Part shown: positions 11,878 through 24,700 of the stretch, piece by piece
Position numbering within the stretch: position 1 is the stretch's first letter
How the letters are laid out: each line of letters starts with the position of its first letter
The notes under the pieces: generated by a model
What the model was told of the DNA's origin: nothing
The model's database searches: none
The model's input: the letters and a program-made list of their open reading frames with translations, nothing else
Source of the DNA: Anaeramoeba ignava
Taxonomy: Eukaryota; Metamonada; Anaeramoebidae
Direction of reading: 5' to 3'
Assembly (NCBI GenBank): GCA_028826165.1
Contig: JAPDFW010000062.1
Location: 62,001-126,000, forward strand
DNA: 64,000 bases
Position numbers and translations under genes: made by a program

Positions 11878-13856
11878 TTAAAATTTATCTTGGTCAGGAG
11901 CATCAAGAGGAGCATTTTCATTATCTCTTTCATTTGCAATCTTTGTGTATTTCTCATCATCTTTGTTTTCAGTTTTTATAGAAGTTGATCTCAATGGTTC
12001 AAATCCATCATCTTTTAATTCATCACGGAAGAAGATATATCCAACAATAGCTGTAGCAATTCCACCAATAAGTCCTAATATTCCTCTATAAGAGAAAAAT
12101 ACATAATAAGAATTAATATTTAATTTTATTTACAAAGTGAGTTATTTATATAATTATTTTTATTTTTTTTAAATTTTTTTTTAATAAAAAGAATAAATTA
12201 TCAAATGAATAATAAAACTTACACAATCATAAAGAATTGATAATTTTGACCTGATGCAATACCTATTTAAATCAAGAAAGAAAATGAAAGAAAAAAAAAA
12301 TTTTTTAATTAAAAATGAATTAAAATTTAATCAATAAAATAAAACTTACCAAAACTAGAAGCATAAATCAAAAATAAACCTCTTCCAACATATGATCTTA
12401 AGAAGCCAAATTGCAAGAAGAAATATTGGAATCTGTCAAGCAAAACAGCAAATACGCAAACTATGCCAAAAATTCTGATTAAAAATTAAAATAAAAAAAA
12501 ATAAATTTATAATTATTTATATTTATATTTAGATTTATATTTAAATTTATATTTATAATTATAATTATATTTATATTTATATTTATAATTATTTATATAT
12601 ATAAATATAATTATAATTATATTTATAATTAAATTTATATTTATATTTATATTTATATTTATATTTATATTTATATTTATATTTATATTTAAATTTATAT
12701 TTAAATTTATATTTATATTTATATTTATATTTATATTTATATTTATATTTATATTTATATTTATATTTATATTTATATTTATATTTATATTTATATTTAT
12801 ATTTTATTTATATTTTATGTTTATATTTTATATTTATATATTTTATATTTATATTTATATTTATATTTATATTTATATTTATATTTATATTTATAATTAT
12901 ATTTATATTTATATTTATATTTATATTTTATATTTATATTTATATTTATATTTATATTTATATTTATATTTATATTTATATTTATATATTTATATTTATA
13001 TTTATATTTATATTTATATTTATATTTATATTTTTTATTAAATTTATTTTATATTTTATTTATTTATTTATATTTAAATTTATATTTATATTTATATTTA
13101 TTTATATTTATATTTTATATTTTATTTATATTTATAATTATATTTATATTTATATTTATATTTATATTTATATTTATATTTATATTTATATTTATGTTTT
13201 ATTTTATATTTATATTTATATTTATATATTTTATTTATATTTTATATTTATATATATTTATGTTTTTATATTTATATTTATATTTATATTTATATTTATA
13301 TTTATATTTATATTTATATTTATATTTATATTTATATTTATATTTATATTTATATTTATATTTATATTTATTTTATATTTATGTTTTTTTATTTTCATTT
13401 TATTTATATTTTATATTTTATTTATATTTTTATATTTATATTTATATTTTATATTTATTTATATTTTATTTATTTTATATTTATTTTTATATTTTATTTA
13501 TTTTATATTTATATTTATATTTATATTTATATTTATATTTATATTTATATTTATATTTATATTTATATTTATATTTATATTTATAATTATATTTATATTT
13601 ATATTTATATTTATATTTATATTTATATTTATATTTATATTTATATTTATATTTATATTTATATTTATATTTATATTTATAGTTAAATTTCAGTTGGAAT
13701 TTACGTTGCGTAGAAAGCTAAAAAGAATTGGTCAAGATTTAAGGATGAATTTGATTCTTTGAACATTACAACTATTGCAGGAATGATTAGTTGTGTTAAA
13801 AAGGCTAATATTAAAATATTGAAAATTAATTTAAATAATCCTGAATTTAATCCCAT
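11878..13856 (-). CDS. TVP15 / COPI-associated-type Golgi membrane protein
   Basis: Exons 13856-13705, 12474-12350, 12262-12223, 12085-11878, all in phase (174 aa). Four hydrophobic segments at about residues 7-30, 45-65, 80-98 and 105-127 are followed by a charged cytosolic tail rich in K, D and E. The segment [20 protein letters not shown] and the following [19 protein letters not shown] match the COPI-associated/TVP15 family, small tetraspanning proteins of late Golgi and COPI vesicles whose exact role is unclear. It sits beside the p24 gene on the same strand, another COP vesicle component. Assignment rests on the four-helix plan and the R-Y-x-GRGLF motif; other four-TM Golgi proteins are possible. 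Confidence 0.7.
12488..13682. repeat. TVP15-like intron 1 repeat, TTTATA hexamer
   Basis: Intron 1 (13704-12475) is almost pure TTTATA, interrupted by TTTTATATT and TTAAA variants. The Y/I/F reading frames across it are artefacts. Confidence 0.9.
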
Positions 13857-14086
13857 TTAAACTTTTTTTAAAAGCAAATTTTTTTTTGTTTTTGTTTTTT
13901 TTTTTAAATAAACAAAATGAATTTGAAAAGAAAAAAAATGAAAAAAAAAATTTAAAAAAAAAATTAAAAAAAAAATAAAAAAGGAGAAAAAAAAATTTTT
14001 TTTATTATTTTAAAAAGAAAAAAAAGAAAAAAAAAAGAAAAAAAATTGTTATAATTGTTCTTATTTGTTTTTTTTTAAATGTTTTT

Positions 14087-15434
14087 TTAAATGATTTTTT
14101 GTTTATGGAAATAATTTTTAAGATAATAAACTTGCCAAAAACCAGTTATAAGAAGAGTAAGAATTGATAATAAACTAAACCATAAAACTCTTGAATTTGT
14201 TGATTCTAAAAAAGAAAGAAAAAAAAAAGTGGAATAAAATAAAATTTTTTTTATTAAATTCCAAATAAATTTTTTTTTTAAATTACCATTTGTATTTCTC
14301 ATTGTTTCTTCTCTTTCTTTCATATATGACATTGTTGATGTTATTTCTTGAATTAATCCATCAATTCTTTTAAGTTCTCCTTCAATTGGTGTTAATTGTT
14401 CAGAATCAATAATTTTATCATAATCAATAGCAGATTGTCCAGAAAAATATGTAAATGATATTTTTTGAGTCATTTCTAATTTTAAATATAAATTTGATTT
14501 TAAATTTGATTTTAAATTTAATTATAATTTTAATTATAATTTTAAATTTATTATTAAACTTAATTTTAAATTTGATTTTAAATTTGATTATAAATTTTAA
14601 TTTTAAACTTAATTTTAAACTTAATTTTAAACTTAATTTTAAATTTGGTTATAAATTTAATTTTAAATTTAATTTTAAATTTAATTTTAAACTTGATTAT
14701 AAATTTGATTTTAATTTTAAACTTGATTTTTACGTCGATTTCTTCTTGGACCTCTTTGTGTATTAGATGTAGTAAAACAAAATCTATATGTTCCTGGATT
14801 TTCTGTTGTGAAAGCAAAATTTCCTTTTGCAATAGCACTTTTTTGATATAACATTTGTTCACGAGGATCATGAATCTAAATATATTTATATTTAAATTTA
14901 TTTTAAATATTTATATTTATATTTATTTTTTATATTTATATTTATATTTATATTTATATTTAGATTTATATTTATATTTATATTTATATTTATATTTATA
15001 TTTATATTTTTATTTATTTTTATATTTTAAATATTTATATTTATATTTATATTTATATTTATATTTATATTTATATTTATATTTATATTTATATTTTATA
15101 TTTATATTTATATTTATATTTATATTTATATTTATATTTATATTTATATTTATATTTATATTTATATTTATATTTATATTTATATTTATATTTATATTTA
15201 TATTTATATTTATATTTATATTTATATTTATATTTATATTTATATCTGAAAATATACAGCAAAATCAGTTCTTGGTAAATATGAAAATGATTTATATTTT
15301 CCTTTAATAAGAGTATCTGGTGGAAATTCTTCTGAAAAACATTTTGTTGAATCACCAGGAATTTCAAAAATAAGTGATTGAATTGAAATTAAACAATAAA
15401 AAAAGACAATTAAATTAACCAAAAAAGATTTCAT
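14087..15434 (-). CDS. p24 family (emp24/gp25L, TMED) cargo receptor
   Basis: Exons 15434-15258, 14875-14734, 14475-14287, 14205-14087, in phase (208 aa). p24 proteins are type I membrane proteins of COPI and COPII vesicles that select cargo between ER and Golgi. Signal peptide at residues 1-20 (MKSFLVNLIVFFYCLISIQS). GOLD domain with the cysteine pair KCFSEE and YRFCFTT, the expected disulfide. Then a helical part around IDGLIQEITSTMSYMKERE, one transmembrane helix near 170-192, and a short tail ending KNYFHKQKII; aromatic and basic residues are typical of the tail but no canonical KKXX is present. The frame runs seven codons further upstream to a GTG; the first ATG is used. Divergent from the lysozyme gene, 193 bp between start codons. 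Confidence 0.9.
14478..14732. repeat. p24 intron 2 repeat
   Basis: Intron 2 (14733-14476) consists of AATTTTAAA(T/C)TT words, distinct from the TTTATA repeat in intron 1 of the same gene. Confidence 0.7.
14880..15246. repeat. p24 intron 1 repeat, TTTATA hexamer
   Basis: Intron 1 (15257-14876) carries a TTTATA run, pure from about 15100 to 15245: the same unit as in the neighbouring TVP15-like gene. Confidence 0.85.
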
Positions 15435-15627
15435 TATAATCTTTATTAAAAACACGTTTTATTATTTATGTTTTATTATTATTTATTATTTTATTATTTT
15501 GAAAATTAAAAAGAAAAAAATGAAAAAATTTTTTTTCTCCTTTTTTTATTTAATTTTTTTTTTCTTCTTTTTTTAATTAATTTTATTTTTCTTCTTTTTT
15601 ATTTCATTTTTTTTAATTTTTGAAAGA

Positions 15628-16206
15628 ATGAAAATTACAATTTTTTTAATTGCAATTTTTGCTGTTGCAGTAGTTTACAGTATTTCTGAATGTGATACTG
15701 CAAAATATCTTGAAAACGCAGGATTTTCATCAACTCAAGTTCCAGTTATGGTTTGCATTGCCAAATATGAATCTTCATACAACTGTGGAGCAACTCACGA
15801 CAACACAGATGGATCAGAGGACTTTGGTCTTTTCCAAATTAACAGCTATTGGTGGTGCAGTGGTGGTCCAATCTCAAAGTAAGAAAAGGCGAAGAAAATT
15901 GAACAAATTAATTAATTAATTTTTTTTTAATAAACAATTTTTTTTCTCCTTTTTTTTTCTCCTTTTTTTTTTAAAAGATATGATGGTTGTCACAATACTT
16001 GTCAAAGTATGTTTAGTTGCCAAACTAATGCTAATTGCGCAAGAGTTGTTTATGAACAACAAGGTTATACAGCTTGGTACGCTTACAGAAGCCACAAATC
16101 TGTAAGTTTTATTTTTTTATTTTTTTTTTTTTATTTTTTATTTTTTAAATTATTTATTTTTTAAATTATTTATTAGGAATGTGACAGCTTCGTTATCCAC
16201 TGCTAA
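15628..16206 (+). CDS. Secreted c-type (GH22) lysozyme
   Basis: Exons 15628-15878, 15978-16101, 16177-16206, in phase (134 aa). It should cleave the beta-1,4 MurNAc-GlcNAc bond of bacterial peptidoglycan, probably inside phagosomes or after secretion. Signal peptide ~1-19. The catalytic acid lies in CIAKYESSYN (hen Glu35 position) and the second carboxylate in NTDGSEDFGLFQINSYWWC (hen Asp52 position). Eight cysteines fall in the order expected of GH22 and two extra ones (YNC and FSC) could form a fifth disulfide. The mature chain, about 115 residues, is a little shorter than hen lysozyme (129). GH22 enzymes are best known from animals, so the lineage history deserves a tree. Confidence 0.93.
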
Positions 16207-16482
16207 ATGTGGTTGGTTCTAATTCTTCTTCTCCTTTCTTTTTTCTTTTCAAATCAAAAGTTGATTTTTGATTGATTTTTTTTTCCAAATTGATTTTTTT
16301 TTTTTGAATGATGTTCCACAAATATTCAATAAAATCTTTTTGGTTCAAACACTTTCAAATCCAATCAAATCAAATTTTTTTAATTTTTAATTTTTAATTT
16401 TTTTGGATCGATTTTTATTTTTGAAAAATTTTAAAAAGAAAAATTTAAAAAGAAAATTTTTTTGAACGTGAATCAAAATGAA
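16207..16482. other. Convergent intergenic gap
   Basis: T-rich then A-rich gap between the 3' ends of the lysozyme and UXS genes; an AATAAA at 16328-16333 could serve lysozyme polyadenylation. No gene seen. Confidence 0.4.
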
Positions 16483-18167
16483 TTATTTTTTCTCTTTTTC
16501 ACTTTCTTTTTTTTTTTGAGATTCATATCTTTTAGCGAAATATTCAATAGTTAAATCCAAACCTTTAGTTAAGGGAATTTTTGGTTCCCAATTAAATTCC
16601 TTTTTAGCTAAAGAAATATCAGGTTTTCTTTGTTTTGGGTCATCTTGAGGGATTTTTTCATAACAAACATTAACATTGTTTTTGATTTTTTCTTTAACTA
16701 AATTAGCAAGTTCCATAATTGTGAATTCAGTTGGATTTCCTAAATTAACAGGACCAGTTATATTTCCTTCCATTAGAGCAATTAAACCAGAAACTAAATC
16801 ATCAACGTAACAAAATGAGCGAGTTTGTTTCCCATCTCCATATACTGTTAGATCTTTTCCGTCTAAGGCTTGAATTATGAAATTACTTACTACTCTTCCG
16901 TCGTTCTCCATCATTCTTGGTCCATATGTGTTGAAAATTCTTGCTACTCGAATATCTACGTTATGTGTTCGATGATAATCAAACATTAATGTTTCTGCAC
17001 ATCTTTTTCCTTCATCACTTTTTATTTTGAAATTCATTTAAAAAAATTAATATTAAAATTAAAATTCATTTATAAATTAAAATTAAAATTAAAATTAAAA
17101 TTAAAATTAAAATTAAAATTAAAATTAAAATTAAAATCAAAATTAAAATTAAAATTAAAATTAAAATTAAAATTTAAAATTAAAATTAAAATTAAAATTA
17201 AAATTTAAAATTAAAATTTAAAAATCAAAATTAAAATTAAAATTAAAATTAAAATTAAAATTAAAATTAAAAATTAATAAAATTTTAAAATTAAAATTAA
17301 AATTAAAATTAAAATTAAAATTAAAATTAAAATTAAAATTCATTTATGAAATTAAAATTAATATTAAAATTAAAATTAAAATTAAAATTAAAATTAAAAT
17401 TGAAATCAAAATTAAAATAAAATTAAAATTAAAATTAAAATTGAAATTAAAATATAAAATTGAATTAAAATTAAAATTAAAATTAAAATTAAAATTAAAA
17501 TTAAAATAAAATTAATTTATATTTAAAATTGAATTAAAATTAAAATTAAAATTAAAATCAAAATTAAAATTAAATTAAAATTAAAATCAAAATTAAAATT
17601 AAAATTATAATTAAAATTAAAATTAAAATTAAAATTCATTTATAAAATTAAAATTCATTTATAAAATTTAAATTGAAATTAAAATTAAAATAAAAATAAA
17701 ACATACTAACAACTACGAATTCCAATAGGATTAACATGACCCCAATAAGATTCAGTTTGAGGATGAACATGAGGATCACCATAAACCTCACTAGTTGAAG
17801 AGAAGAGGAGTCTAGCGCCAGTTTCCTTAGCCAATTCAAGCATATTTCTAGTACCCCAAACACTAGTCATAGTAGTTTTAATTGGGTCACTTTGGTAATG
17901 AACAGGACTAGCAGGACAAGCTAAATGGTATATTTTGTCCACCTGCAGCTTGATTGGCTCAACTACATCGTGTCGGATGAACTCAAATCGTGGGTGATTT
18001 AACCACTTGAAAATGTTTCTTTTTCTTCCAGTGTAAAGGTTGTCAATTACTATTACTGTTTTCCCAGATTCCATTAATCTATCTACTAAATGTGACCCCA
18101 CAAATCCTGCTCCTCCTGTTACTAATACTACTTCACTATCTTGTTCTATTTCTTCATACTTCTCCAT
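16483..18167 (-). CDS. UXS: UDP-glucuronate decarboxylase (UDP-xylose synthase)
   Basis: Exons 18167-17707 and 17017-16483 join as SCY-DEGKR (331 aa). This extended short-chain dehydrogenase turns UDP-glucuronate into UDP-xylose, the donor for xylosylation. Visible: the NAD-binding [18 protein letters not shown] near residue 14, [35 protein letters not shown], and the catalytic YDEGK (Tyr-x-x-x-Lys). [13 protein letters not shown] and [12 protein letters not shown] complete the family pattern. There is no N-terminal membrane anchor or signal peptide, so this is a cytosolic form. Both exons show the internal change from A-ending to T-ending codons. The divergent neighbour starts 973 bp away across a tandem repeat. 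Confidence 0.97.
17040..17698. repeat. UXS intron repeat, AATTAA hexamer
   Basis: The 689-nt UXS intron is almost pure ATTAAA/AATTAA hexamer with occasional ATTCATTT and ATCAAA variants. Confidence 0.9.
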
Positions 18168-18239
18168 TTCTTGTAAATTGAAAAATGATTTTTTTTTTTT
18201 GTGTAAAAAAATTTTTTTTCTTTTTTAAATTAATTTAAA

Positions 18240-18960
18240 TTATTTAATTAAATTAAATCTAAATTATTTATTCCACTTTTTTATATTAAATTTATTCCAC
18301 TTTTTTATATTAAATTTATTTTACTTTTTTATATTAAATTTATTCCAATTATTTATATTAAATTTATTCTAATTATTTATATTAAATTTATTCCAATTAT
18401 TTATATTAAATTTATTCTAATTATTTATATTAAATTTATTCCAAATATTTAAATTAAATTTATTTTACTTTTTTATATTAAATTTATTCTAATTATTTAT
18501 ATTAAATTTATTCTAATTATTTATATTAAATTTATTCTAATTATTTATATTAAATTTATTCCAATTATTTATATTAAATTTATTCCAAATATTTATATTA
18601 AATTTATTCCAAATATTTAAATTAAATTTATTCCAAATATTTATATTAAATTTATTCCACTTTTTATATTTAATTTATTCCAATTATTTAAATTATTTAT
18701 TCCACTTTTTTATATTAAATTTATTTTACTTTTTAAAATGAAATGATTTTTATTGAAATTAATGTTGAATTTTTTTTGAATTTAAATTAAATTTATTCCA
18801 ATTATTTATATTAAATTTATTCCACTTTTTTATATTAAATTTATTCCACTTTTTTATATTAAATTTATTTTACTTTTTATATTAAATTTATTCCACTTTT
18901 TTATATTAAATTTATTTTACTTTTTAAAATGAAATGATTTCTATTGAAATTTATTTTGAA
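18240..18960. repeat. Tandem ~24-bp repeat in a divergent promoter gap
   Basis: A run of about 24-bp units built on TTTATATTAAATTTATTC followed by CACTTT, CAATTA, TAATTA or CAAATA. It fills most of the 972-bp gap (18168-19139) between UXS and the membrane-protein gene; a longer variant containing AAAATGAAATGATTT appears twice (near 18736 and 18926). The remaining 19 kb edge is A-rich leader with no gene. Confidence 0.85.
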
Positions 18961-19139
18961 TTTATGTTGAATTTTTGAATTAAATTAAATAAAAAGAAGA
19001 ATAAAAAAGAAAAATTTTTTCTAATAATTACTCATCTTATAAAAAAAAAAAAATTTTAAATAAAAATAATTTTCATTTTTTTCTTCTTTCTTTTTAATTT
19101 AAAAACAAAGAAAAGAAAAGAAAATAAAATAATAATAAA

Positions 19140-20263
19140 ATGAAAAATCAAAAAACAACACATGGTGGTTATGGAAAAAAACAACCGACACCAAAACAAA
19201 ACAAAAAAAAACAACCAAAAAAAATACCAGAAAAACCACAAGAAGAAAAACAACCAATTGACAACCAACCAAAAAACAACAAAAAAACAGAACAAAAACC
19301 AAATCAAGGAAAAAATCAAGGAAAAAATCAACAAAAAAATCAAGGAAAAAAACAAGGAAAAAAACAACAACAACAAAAACAAGGACAGAAAAAAGAACAA
19401 GAACAAAAACAAAAACAAAAGTCAGTGTCAGGATGGGAACACGAGGGATTAGTGACATTTCTAGGATTTTTACTTTTGGCGTATTTTGTCATTGCAATTC
19501 TTATTGCACGTTATTATTTAAGGGGAGTATATGGACTATCAGATGCATTGTGGGCATGCAATGTGGGTCTTTTGATGTCATCACTTGGAATGATATTCAA
19601 ATCCGTACAATTAATCGGTGGAGGCGTTGTTTTAGTTTTTACTCCCGCATGCAATGTGGTATATTGATTTAATCGCCTATTTCATTACAGGCGAATTTCC
19701 AATTGGCTCAGCCAGTTATATTGTTTGGCCAGAAACTCCAAAACTGGAACTTTTTACTACAACACACCATCTTTGGTTTATTCCACTTTGCTTGACTGTT
19801 ATCTCTTTTAAGGATAAAATCCGCTTCAAAAGTTGGATTTTTGCTTCCCTTGCTATGATCTCTATTACTTCTATTTCGAGATTTTTTCTCCCTAAATCCG
19901 TTATTTTGGATGATGGTTCAACTTATGTTTTGAATATTAATATGGGTCATAATTTCTGGGGTATTTCATTTTAAAATTAAAAAATTAATTAAAATTTTTG
20001 AAATAATTTGACATTTCCGAAAATTAATTAAAAATTTTTGAAATTATTTGACATTTCCGAAAATTAATTTAAAAATTAAAAAATTAAAAAATTTTAATTT
20101 AGATGATACTCCAATTGATTTCTTACATACTTTTGATAATTCTCCTCCCCTTATTTACTTAACTTTCTTAAATTTTGTTGGATCTTTTGGTTTCAACTTA
20201 ATCGGTTATCTCGTTACTGCTCCAATTTCTCATCTTTTAGCACCAAAACTTAAAAAAGATTAA
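19140..20263 (+). CDS. Polytopic membrane protein with K/Q-rich cytosolic tail
   Basis: Exons 19140-19604, 19636-19960, 20103-20263 (316 aa). Residues 1-95 are a Q/K/N-rich low-complexity tail. The rest has about six membrane helices with conserved-looking loops: LSDALWACNVGLL, LLPHAMWYIDLIAYFITG, HHLWFIPLCL, STYVLNINMG. The order LWxCN...LLPxxxWxxDxxxxxTG...HxWxPL...NINY-like resembles an uncharacterised family of bacterial integral membrane proteins I know from genomes; no function can be given. The 19604/19636 junction is uncertain: a 31-nt GT-AG intron restores the frame and gives the expected motif, but a single extra base near 19630 would do the same. No A-to-T codon switch is seen before 19604, which argues mildly for a base error rather than an exon end. 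Confidence 0.6.
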
Positions 20264-20487
20264 AATTAACTTTCCAAAAAAAAAAAACAAAACCAATTTT
20301 TTTTCTCTTTTTTTTTTTCTTTTCCAAATAATTCAGTTGAAATTTAAAATCTCTCATTCAAAAGAATAAGAAAAAAAAAATTTCAATTTAAAATTTAAAA
20401 TTAAAATAATAATAATAATAAATCGGATAAAATTAAGAAAAGAAAGTAAAAAAAGTTTTCATTTTTTTGTTTGTTTTTTGGAATAAT

Positions 20488-21708
20488 ATGAAAAATAATT
20501 GGAACAACATTCTTCCTTATCTTCGACAATCTCCAATTACAGTTGAAAGTTTTCAAACTCAAATAAGAGATTTTAATGAACCTGAATATGATATAACAGG
20601 AATTATAATTGATCATGGTTCAGATACATTCAAAATAGGATTTGATAATCAAGACACACCAAAATCACTTATAAAACCAGTTATAGGAAGAAATAAAAAA
20701 CTCGAACAAGATATGAGATCAAATTTCATGTATCTTGAGCCTTATATTGGAAAAGAAGCATTTAATTTCCAAAAAGAAAAAAACTTGGAATTATGTTTTC
20801 CTTTTGAAAAAGGAGAAGTGCAAGATTTTGATAATTTAGAAAAAATCTATCACTCAATTTTTTATAAAGAACTCAAAATTGTTCCAGAAGAACATCCAGT
20901 TTTATTATCTTTGCCAATCCAAATTCCAGCAACTCATCGTGAAAAAATATGCCAAATTATGTTTGAAACCTTTAACGTTCCCGCGATTTATTTTGCTTGT
21001 CAACAACTACTTTCTTTGATTAGTTCAGGCAAAACATCTGGATTGGTTGTTGATTTGGGAAATGATTTAATTTCTGTTGTTCCTATTCATAATTTCTCAA
21101 TCGATTTCAATAACTCTTTTTCCCAAAATGATTTTTCAGGATCACATTTAACTGACTACTTGTTCAAAATGATTGTTGATTCTCATCATTTGGATTCTTT
21201 CTCAAAAAAAGATGCTCAAAATATTAAGGAAAATTTTGCTTATGTTGCTTTTGATTTTGAAGAAGAGACACAACTCCCTCAAGATTTCATTCAAAAAGAA
21301 ATTGAATTAACTGATAAATCAAAAATTAAAATTGGAAAAGAACGTTTTTTGTGTTCAGAACCTCTTTTTGATCCAAAAATGGTTGATAAAAATCAAATTG
21401 GAATCCACAAAAAAATTTGGGAAATGATCCAAAAATTCGATATTGATCAACAAGATTTCTATTTGCAAAATATTATTTTAACTGGTGGTTCTTCTTTATT
21501 TCCGAGGATTGAAGACAGATTGTGGAAAGAATTGGCGAAACTTTCTCTCAAAACAAATATAAGTTTAACAAAATCAAAAAATCCAATTATTGATAGTTGG
21601 ATTGGAGGTTCTTTAATTTCTTCAAGAGAAGGCTTTCAAAATTTTTGGATTTCAAAAGAAGAATATGATGAATCGGGACCATCAATTCATATTCGAAAAG
21701 TTTTTTAA
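20488..21708 (+). CDS. Divergent actin-related protein
   Basis: Single exon, 406 aa (actin is 375). Actin-fold signatures are present: phosphate-1 loop IIDHGSDTFKIGFDNQDTP near residue 50, phosphate-2 loop GLVVDLGNDLISVVPIHN near 188, adenosine motif IILTGGSSLFPRIEDRL near 328, and the C-terminal WIGGSLIS...FQNFWISKEEYDESGPSI, which is close to actin itself. The N-terminus is 40-50 residues longer than actin and the middle is very divergent. Subfamily not assigned; Arp10/Arp11 of dynactin or a lineage-specific Arp are options, but the actin-like C-terminus is unusual for Arp10. Start ATG at 20488; an upstream in-frame TTG is ignored. Convergent with VPS18, 89 bp apart. Confidence 0.88.
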   Translation: MKNNWNNILPYLRQSPITVESFQTQIRDFNEPEYDITGIIIDHGSDTFKIGFDNQDTPKSLIKPVIGRNKKLEQDMRSNFMYLEPYIGKEAFNFQKEKNLELCFPFEKGEVQDFDNLEKIYHSIFYKELKIVPEEHPVLLSLPIQIPATHREKICQIMFETFNVPAIYFACQQLLSLISSGKTSGLVVDLGNDLISVVPIHNFSIDFNNSFSQNDFSGSHLTDYLFKMIVDSHHLDSFSKKDAQNIKENFAYVAFDFEEETQLPQDFIQKEIELTDKSKIKIGKERFLCSEPLFDPKMVDKNQIGIHKKIWEMIQKFDIDQQDFYLQNIILTGGSSLFPRIEDRLWKELAKLSLKTNISLTKSKNPIIDSWIGGSLISSREGFQNFWISKEEYDESGPSIHIRKVF

Positions 21709-21797
21709 GAAAATGAAGGAAAAAGAATTTTTTTTGCTTAATCAAAATTTTTGTTTTTATTTTTGCTTGATTAAAAAAAAAAATTTTTTTCTTTCAT

Positions 21798-24700
21798 TTA
21801 AATTTTCCAAGAATTTATTAAAGATTGATTTTCTTCATCAAAGAAAGGCATATCAATTGTTTTGATAACAACTTCTCCACAAATAACACAATCAAAAGTG
21901 ATCATTTTGTGCAATTCCAATTTCAAATGTTGAATATATTCTTGAGTTTTATCAATTGAAGGTTTTTGGGGTTGATTTTGATTTGTATTTTTATTATCTG
22001 ATTGGTGCTTTGATTGCTCATTAATAATCATTTGGTTAAGTTCGAGGATTCTTTTTTTCTTAGAATTTGAGACCAGATTCTTTTCCAAAAGCTCGTTTTG
22101 GAGACATGATGTGTGGAATAAATGTCCGCAATTGAAAAAACAGAAATCTTTGTTGAGGATGGATGTTCCACAAAGATCGCAGCGAGGATTTGGATTGATT
22201 GTCGAGTAGCGATCTCGAAGCAGCTTGATATCCTCGCGGATTATATCTGTTGATTTTGTTGTTGAGTCCATTTCCTGTTTCAAATTTCGGATTTTTGAAA
22301 TGTAGTTATCAAGTGTTTTTTTAATTTGGTCTTTGAAATCATCAATTTTAACCGAATTGGGAAATAAAGGGAGAAGATCTTCAATAGAAATCTGCTCGTG
22401 CTCGTCGATAAACTCGATTGCTTTTTTGATATTCTTCTGCTTCTCCATGAGATCACGAGCAATTTTGAGAAGCAGTTGTTTTTTCAAGTCATCGTCTTCA
22501 GGCTTAAGTGCGTTTATTGTTGCCAATTTGATGTCTTTGATTTCCTTTTCTTGATTGTCTTCAAATTGGATGTCATTTTGGTTCTTAATATTTTCGTTGT
22601 TGAAATTTTTTTCGTTTATATTTTTGCGCTTCGGGTTTTTCTCTTTCATATAATTATCATTAAGCGCTAAATCGACAGCCTCTTCATAGAGACCCATCTG
22701 GCTGTATATATAAACGCAGGCGTCTTTTTTCCTGTATTTGGTGCACAAACGAAGTGCGTATTTAAGATCATAAAATGTCTGATGGATTTCCATGTTGAGA
22801 AAATTGAGCAATTCCGAGTCCTGGTTGTTTGATGCATATAAAGCAAGCAAAAAATTGTGGATTGTTGGATCGCGATTGTGCAACTGCTTGACACAGAACT
22901 CAAGATATCGGATTGCTTGATTGGACTTGACATGACTGGGATTTTTTGCTGGATCATAGCGCATAATTGCTGGAAGTAAACTGACAGTATTTAAATTCGA
23001 CGCTTTTAGGATCCACAAGTCAACTGTTTCAACGGGCAGATGGTTCATCAAGATCGGCGAGTATTTGTAGATGATTTCGTCCGACTTCTGCCCTTGAATT
23101 ACCTTCAGTGCTTCTTTATAATTTTCATTTTGGATGTGATGTGAAATCACCCGTTCGAAATCTCCAACTGATAATGCATAATCTAGAAGAATATCAATCC
23201 GTCCGTGCTTTGATATCATTTCGTACGTGATCTCGGGATTAAGATGTCTTTTGTTTTCCACAAGAAAATACTTGAAATCCTGCAAAGTCTGTTTGAATTG
23301 TTCTTTCAATTTTTCAATTTCGTTTTTCGGTTTTTTTTCCGTTTCAAGTTCTTCGATTTTGAGATGGATTTGGTTCAATGATGACAAGTAAATCTCCGTG
23401 AGCCAAGCGCATATGATCTTGAGCTGTGTGAAATCTTGTTCCCCAATAGCATCAATTTTGTGTGTTAAAAAATCTTTTAGTGCATTGTTGTCGATATTTA
23501 GAAATTTAAGTACGATTTTTTCAAATGGTATGTTTGTTTTGGCATATAAAGCTGCGGCGTAATTGTATTCTTGATTTGCATAATGAAATTTTGCTTGGGA
23601 TTTGTAGACTTGATTTCTTTGATAATCCTTATTTTATACAATTAATTAAAAATTCATTTAAAATTCATTTAAAATTCAATTAAAATTCATTTAAAATTCA
23701 TTTAAAATTCAATTAAAATTCATTTAAAATTCATTTAAAATTTAATTAAAATTCATTTAAAATTTAATTAAAATTTAATTAAAATTCATTTAAAATTTAA
23801 TTAAATTTAATTAAATTAAATTAAAATTCATTTAAAATTCAATTAAAATTTAATTAAAATTCAATTAAAATTTAATTAAAATTTAATTAAAATTCAATTA
23901 AAATTCAATTAAAATTCAATTAAAATTCAATTAAAATTTAATTAAAATTCATTTAAAATTCAATTAAAATTCATTTAAAATTCATTTAAAATTCAATTAA
24001 AATTCATTTAAAATTCATTTAAAATTCAATTAAAATTCATTTAAAATTTAATTAAAATTCAATTAAAATTTAATTAAAATTAAATTAAAATTCATTTAAT
24101 TAAATTAAAATTCATTTAAAATTCAATTAAAATTCAATTAAAATTAAATTAAAATTTAATTAAAATTAAAATCGGAAAAAAATTAATTGATTTTCTTACA
24201 TTTGAACAAGATTCAATTGCCATTTCAAATTGTTTTTGATTTAAATAAATTTTCCAAATATCTTTTTTTTCATTATTCACAAAAATTCTATAAAATCCTC
24301 TTTCTGAAAATAACCAAATAATATCTCCTGTAAAATCATGTGCAAATGCTTTTAATTTTCCAATTTCACTTATCTATTTTAAATTTTCAAATTTTATCTT
24401 TTTAAATAATTGTTCAAAATAATTTTTTTTCCTTTTTTTTTTACATCAAAAAATTCTTTATCAAGTTGAACAACAATATCTTGATTTAATTTACAAACTG
24501 CAGCAAATTCTTCAGGAAAAACAAATAAAAAATGATAATCAGTTTGAACAAATGAAAGAGGAGGATTTGCTTGTGTTGGAATAAGATAAGGAACAAAAGA
24601 AGCATTTGAAATTACCTTTTTTTTTTAAATTAATTTTAATTTAAATTTTTGTTTTCAATATCAATATCAATATCAATATCAATATCAATATCAATATCAA

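Noticed and set aside
12817-13686. Y/I/F-rich frames on the plus strand
   Set aside because: They lie in the first intron of the TVP15-like gene and follow the TTTATA repeat.
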